64,000 nucleotides of DNA from Sphingomonas sp. Leaf22 (GTDB taxonomy: Bacteria > Pseudomonadota > Alphaproteobacteria > Sphingomonadales > Sphingomonadaceae), in assembly GCF_001421715.1 (NCBI RefSeq), contig NZ_LMKP01000008.1, positions 1 to 64,000 of the forward strand. Reading direction: 5' to 3'. The notes under the pieces are model-generated. The model was given only the letters and a program-made list of their open reading frames with translations, made no database searches and was not told the origin of the DNA. The position numbers were made by a program, and so were the translations under genes. Positions 61,026-64,000 of this stretch are shown here, piece after piece. Position 1 is the first letter of the stretch, and each line of letters starts with the position of its first letter.

Positions 61026-62197
61026 CACGCATCTTGCTGATCGTCGGTGGCGGCATCGCCGCGTACAAGGCGTGCGAGCTGATCCGCCTGTTGCGCGGTC
61101 GTGGCCATGCCGTCCGCTGCGTGCTGACCGATGGCGGCTCGCAGTTCGTGACGCCGATGACACTGGCGGCGCTGAGCGAACAGCCGGTCCATACCAGCCT
61201 GTGGGACCTGAAGGACGAGGCGGAGATGGGCCATATCCAGCTCAGCCGGCAGGCCGATCTGGTCGTCGTCGCCCCCGCCACCGCCGACCTGCTCGCGCGC
61301 ATGGCGGCGGGCATGGCCGACGACCTCGCCACCACGCTGCTGCTAGCCACCGACAAGCCGGTGCTGGCCGTCCCGGCGATGAACGTCCGCATGTGGCAAC
61401 ATGCCGCGACCACCGACAATGTCGCCACGCTGCGCCGGCGCGGCGTGACCGTGCTCGATCCCGATAACGGGGCGATGGCCTGCGGCGAATTCGGCCCCGG
61501 CCGCCTGCCCGAACCGCCCGCGATCGTCGCCGCGATCGAAGCGATGACCGCGTCCGCCCCCCAGTCGCTGACCGGCCGCCATGTGCTGGTCACCGCCGGC
61601 CCGACGCATGAGGCAATCGATCCGGTCCGCTATCTCGCCAACCGATCGTCAGGCAAACAGGGTTTCGCCATCGCCGCCGCCTGCGCCGCGCGCGGTGCGC
61701 AGGTGACGCTGATCGCCGGGCCGGTGACGCTGCCGACCCCGCCGGGTGTGACGCGGGTCGACGTCGAATCGGCGCGCGACATGGCGAACGCCGTGGCACA
61801 GGCGCTGCCCGCCGATGCCGCCGTCATGGTCGCCGCCGTCGCCGACTGGCAGGTCGAGGCCGCCCCGTCCAAACTGAAGAAGGGCGACGGCCCGCCGACG
61901 CTCACCCTGCTGCCCAATCCCGACATCCTCGCCATGCTCGGCCGGTCGCCGCGCCGCCCGCGCCTGCTGGTCGGCTTCGCGGCCGAAACCGACGACGTGC
62001 TCGCCCATGCCACCGCCAAGCGCAGCGCGAAAAATGCCGACTGGATCGTCGCCAACGACGTGTCGGGCGATGTGATGGGCGGGGATCGCAACGCGGTCCA
62101 CCTCGTCACCGCCGACGGTGTCGAACGCTGGTCCGACGCCCCCAAGACCGATATCGCGGCCCGACTGGCCGACCGGATTGCCGATGCGCTGCTTTAG
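61022..62197 (+). CDS. coaBC: Bifunctional phosphopantothenoylcysteine synthetase/decarboxylase
   Basis: The 391-residue enzyme makes 4'-phosphopantetheine in coenzyme A synthesis. CoaC half (about 1-185): FMN site LLIVGGGIAAYKA, active-site His in MGHIQLS, PAMNVRMW and the cysteine loop MACGEFGPGRL. CoaB half (about 190-391): VTAGPTHEAIDPVRYLANRSSGKQG, AAVADWQV, KLKK and the LVGFAAET segment. The short overlap with the following lipoprotein gene is 14 bp. Confidence 0.95.
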   Translation: MTRILLIVGGGIAAYKACELIRLLRGRGHAVRCVLTDGGSQFVTPMTLAALSEQPVHTSLWDLKDEAEMGHIQLSRQADLVVVAPATADLLARMAAGMADDLATTLLLATDKPVLAVPAMNVRMWQHAATTDNVATLRRRGVTVLDPDNGAMACGEFGPGRLPEPPAIVAAIEAMTASAPQSLTGRHVLVTAGPTHEAIDPVRYLANRSSGKQGFAIAAACAARGAQVTLIAGPVTLPTPPGVTRVDVESARDMANAVAQALPADAAVMVAAVADWQVEAAPSKLKKGDGPPTLTLLPNPDILAMLGRSPRRPRLLVGFAAETDDVLAHATAKRSAKNADWIVANDVSGDVMGGDRNAVHLVTADGVERWSDAPKTDIAARLADRIADALL

Positions 62198-62990
62198 TCC
62201 CTTGTTGCTCCTCGCCGCCGTCGGCTGCGCCACCACCGCGCCGCCGCCGGTGACGCTGGCCGGTGCCAGTTTCGGCCCGACCGCGTCGCGCGACGTCCGC
62301 ACCCTCGTCCTCGTGCTGCACGGCGACGGCGACGGCATGGTCCCCGCCGCGTTCAACGACGCCGCCCATGCCATTGCCGACGCGATCCCCGGCGCACGCG
62401 CGGTCGCGTTGCTGCGGCCCGGCTATCGCGACATGGCGGGCAATGCGTCGCCCGGCACCCGCGGCGGCACCGATGGCGACAGCTATACCGCCGACCGGGT
62501 GGCGGCGGTCGCCGATGCGATTGCGGGCTGGCGCACCCGCTATCCACAGGCGCGCGTGATCCTGGTCGGGCAATCGGGCGGGGCGGCGATGGCGGCGACG
62601 TTGATGGGGGTCCGTCCGGGGCTGGTCGACGGCGTCGTGCTGGCGGGTTGCCCGTGCATGTTGCCCGAATGGCGAAAATATCGCGCGAAACAGGGTGCGG
62701 CCGGGTTCAGGACGGCGGTCGACAGCTTCGATCCGTTGCAGACCGTCGGCGGCGTCGCGCCATCGACCCGCGTCGCGCTGCTGGTCGGCGCCGACGACCG
62801 GGAAACGCCACTGCGCTTTTCGCGCGGCTATGCCGAGGCGCTGGCGCTGCGCGGCATCGCCACCGATTACCGCGTCTTGCCCGGGCGCGGCCATGACCTG
62901 TTGCGCGACGGCGACCTGATCGACGCGGTGCGCCGCATGGCCGCCGCGCCGTCCGCGACCCCGCAACGCAATGCGATGGTGATGCCATGA
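62184..62990 (+). CDS. Alpha/beta-hydrolase lipoprotein
   Basis: The 268-residue protein has a lipoprotein-type signal ([15 protein letters not shown]15). The hydrolase core has [11 protein letters not shown] (oxyanion-side strand), nucleophile elbow GQSGGA, an acid in [11 protein letters not shown] and a histidine in LPGRGHDLL. Substrate unknown; esterase or peptidase are possible. Start 62184 overlaps coaBC by 14 bp and puts the signal at the N terminus. dut overlaps its stop (ATGA). Confidence 0.75.
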   Translation: MRCFSPLLLLAAVGCATTAPPPVTLAGASFGPTASRDVRTLVLVLHGDGDGMVPAAFNDAAHAIADAIPGARAVALLRPGYRDMAGNASPGTRGGTDGDSYTADRVAAVADAIAGWRTRYPQARVILVGQSGGAAMAATLMGVRPGLVDGVVLAGCPCMLPEWRKYRAKQGAAGFRTAVDSFDPLQTVGGVAPSTRVALLVGADDRETPLRFSRGYAEALALRGIATDYRVLPGRGHDLLRDGDLIDAVRRMAAAPSATPQRNAMVMP

Positions 62991-63424
62991 TCCCGATCCG
63001 CCTGCGCCGCCTGCCGCATGGACACGATTTGCCGCTGCCCGTCTATGCCACCGCCGGTGCGGCGGGCATGGACGTGGTCGCCGCAGAGGAGGTCGAACTC
63101 GCCCCCGGTGCGCGCCATGCCGTCGCCACCGGCTTCGCCATCGCGATCCCCGACGGGTATGAGGTACAGGTCCGCCCGCGCTCGGGCCTCGCGCTCAACC
63201 ATGGAATCACCTGCCTGAACACCCCCGGCACGATCGACAGCGACTATCGCGGGGAGGTGAAGGTGATCCTTGCCAATCTTGGCGACCAGCCGTTCCGCGT
63301 CGTGCGCGGTGAACGCATCGCGCAGCTCGTCCCCGCCGCGGTCACCCGCGCCGACGTGATCGAGGTCGATACGCTCGACGATACCGCACGCGGCACCGGC
63401 GGATTCGGCTCGACCGGGCGATGA
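62987..63424 (+). CDS. dut: dUTP diphosphatase
   Basis: The 145-residue trimeric dUTPase has all five motifs: [36 protein letters not shown] and the C-terminal P-loop-like [10 protein letters not shown]. It hydrolyses dUTP to dUMP. Both ends overlap neighbours by ATGA. Confidence 0.96.
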   Translation: MIPIRLRRLPHGHDLPLPVYATAGAAGMDVVAAEEVELAPGARHAVATGFAIAIPDGYEVQVRPRSGLALNHGITCLNTPGTIDSDYRGEVKVILANLGDQPFRVVRGERIAQLVPAAVTRADVIEVDTLDDTARGTGGFGSTGR

Positions 63425-63843
63425 CGCTGCTGGCCCTGTTGACGCTGATGCAGGCGATGCCGCTGGTGCCGGTGCCGGTGCCCGCCGCGCCCCCGATCGC
63501 CCGCTCGCCGATCGACTGGGCCGCGCTGCCGCCCCTGCCCTATCGCCGGACTCCGCAACCGACGACAGCGATGGTCAATTTCGTCGTGACCGAACTGCGG
63601 CGCAACGAATGTCCGCGGCCGATGCCGGTGAAGGGCCGCACCCAGTTGCAGGTCGATGTCGCGGTACTGATCGGCGAGGATGATCTGGTCCGTGCCACCA
63701 TTCCGCGCGCGATCGGCTGTCCGACCGTCGAACAATATGGGGCCGGGCTGGTCGTCAGCTTCGCGCGGGGCAATCTGATGCCGCATTTCGTCAACGAAGG
63801 CGGCTGGTATCGCGCGTCATTGCGGTTCGACTGGACCGAATGA
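63421..63843 (+). CDS. Hypothetical exported protein (TonB-like C-terminal shape)
   Basis: The 140-residue protein starts with a short hydrophobic segment ([15 protein letters not shown]) that could be a signal peptide or anchor, a Pro-rich stretch, and a compact domain with two cysteines ([16 protein letters not shown]) and alternating strands ([26 protein letters not shown]). The ending recalls TonB C-terminal folds, but this is weak. It is coupled to dut and to the next gene by ATGA overlaps. Confidence 0.55.
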   Translation: MTLLALLTLMQAMPLVPVPVPAAPPIARSPIDWAALPPLPYRRTPQPTTAMVNFVVTELRRNECPRPMPVKGRTQLQVDVAVLIGEDDLVRATIPRAIGCPTVEQYGAGLVVSFARGNLMPHFVNEGGWYRASLRFDWTE

Positions 63844-64000
63844 CCTTTTCCGACGCCGAACTTGATCGCTACGCGCGCCACCTCGTCCTGCGCGAGATCG
63901 GCGGCGCGGGACAGGCGGCGCTGAAGGCCGCGCGCGTCGTCGTCATCGGTGCGGGCGGCATCGGCTCGCCCGCGCTGCAATATCTGGCGGCGGCGGGAGT
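63840..64000 (+). CDS. ThiF/MoeB family adenylyltransferase (cut by window end)
   Basis: The first 53 residues are present: YARHLVLREIGGAGQ followed by the nucleotide-binding VVVIGAGGIGSPALQYLAAAG, the characteristic N terminus of MoeB/ThiF/HesA E1-like enzymes that adenylate a ubiquitin-like sulfur carrier for molybdopterin or thiamin synthesis. Which of these it is cannot be told from the part seen. Confidence 0.85.
   Translation, partial: MTFSDAELDRYARHLVLREIGGAGQAALKAARVVVIGAGGIGSPALQYLAAAG

Overview
The window is high-GC DNA from a sphingomonad-like alphaproteobacterium (Sphingomonas or a close relative). The support is the housekeeping neighbourhoods (Smr protein, MltA, Tim44-like and SecB; rpsT next to dnaA; ubiE-ubiB-coaBC-dut), the mirror-image intergenic palindromes typical of the group, and an exopolysaccharide locus tied to type I secretion. 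No tRNA, rRNA, CRISPR array or intact insertion sequence was found.

Layout. (1) 1-2.5 kb: a gene tail, a phytase-like secreted protein and dapE. (2) 2.8-6.5 kb: a UDP-glucuronate 4-epimerase-like gene, then a coupled murB-like/murA-like pair outside a cell-wall cluster. (3) 6.5-11.7 kb: a complete type I secretion system (ABC exporter, HlyD-type adaptor, TolC-type channel). (4) 11.8-13.7 kb: a two-gene cassette resembling the head-spike genes of gene transfer agents. (5) 14.1-25.1 kb: predicted type I substrates, namely a VCBS/cadherin-like protein, a giant nuclease, a small repeat protein and an M10 metalloprotease. (6) 25.2-44.5 kb: an exopolysaccharide locus with xanthan (Gum)-type glycosyltransferases, polymerase, flippase, OPX, PCP and outer-membrane barrel, two GH5 glucanases, a PilZ protein, an acetyltransferase, an AAA ATPase and a degenerate BY-kinase. 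(7) 44.6-45.9 kb: a membrane J-domain protein and a second small repeat protein. (8) 46.3-64 kb: housekeeping genes (smr, mltA, tim44-like, secB, murJ, trpS, pgm, dnaA, rpsT, mutM, ubiE, ubiB, coaBC, dut and a ThiF/MoeB-like gene cut by the window end).

How it may work together. Five proteins encoded here share a roughly 100-residue module built round an EF-hand-like DxNxDGxI loop and ending in an aromatic YYxYS-type strand, usually in two copies at the C terminus. I read it as a calcium-binding export or anchoring module for the adjacent type I system. The two small proteins consist of little else and flank the polysaccharide locus. The polysaccharide is predicted to have a xanthan/acetan-like start (Glc-Glc-Man-GlcA on a lipid carrier). 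A lipoprotein GH5 and a type I-secreted GH5 with the same N-terminal signature could trim a cellulosic backbone. PilZ suggests cyclic-di-GMP control, and pgm may supply Glc-1-P. These functional links are inferences from sequence and neighbourhood.
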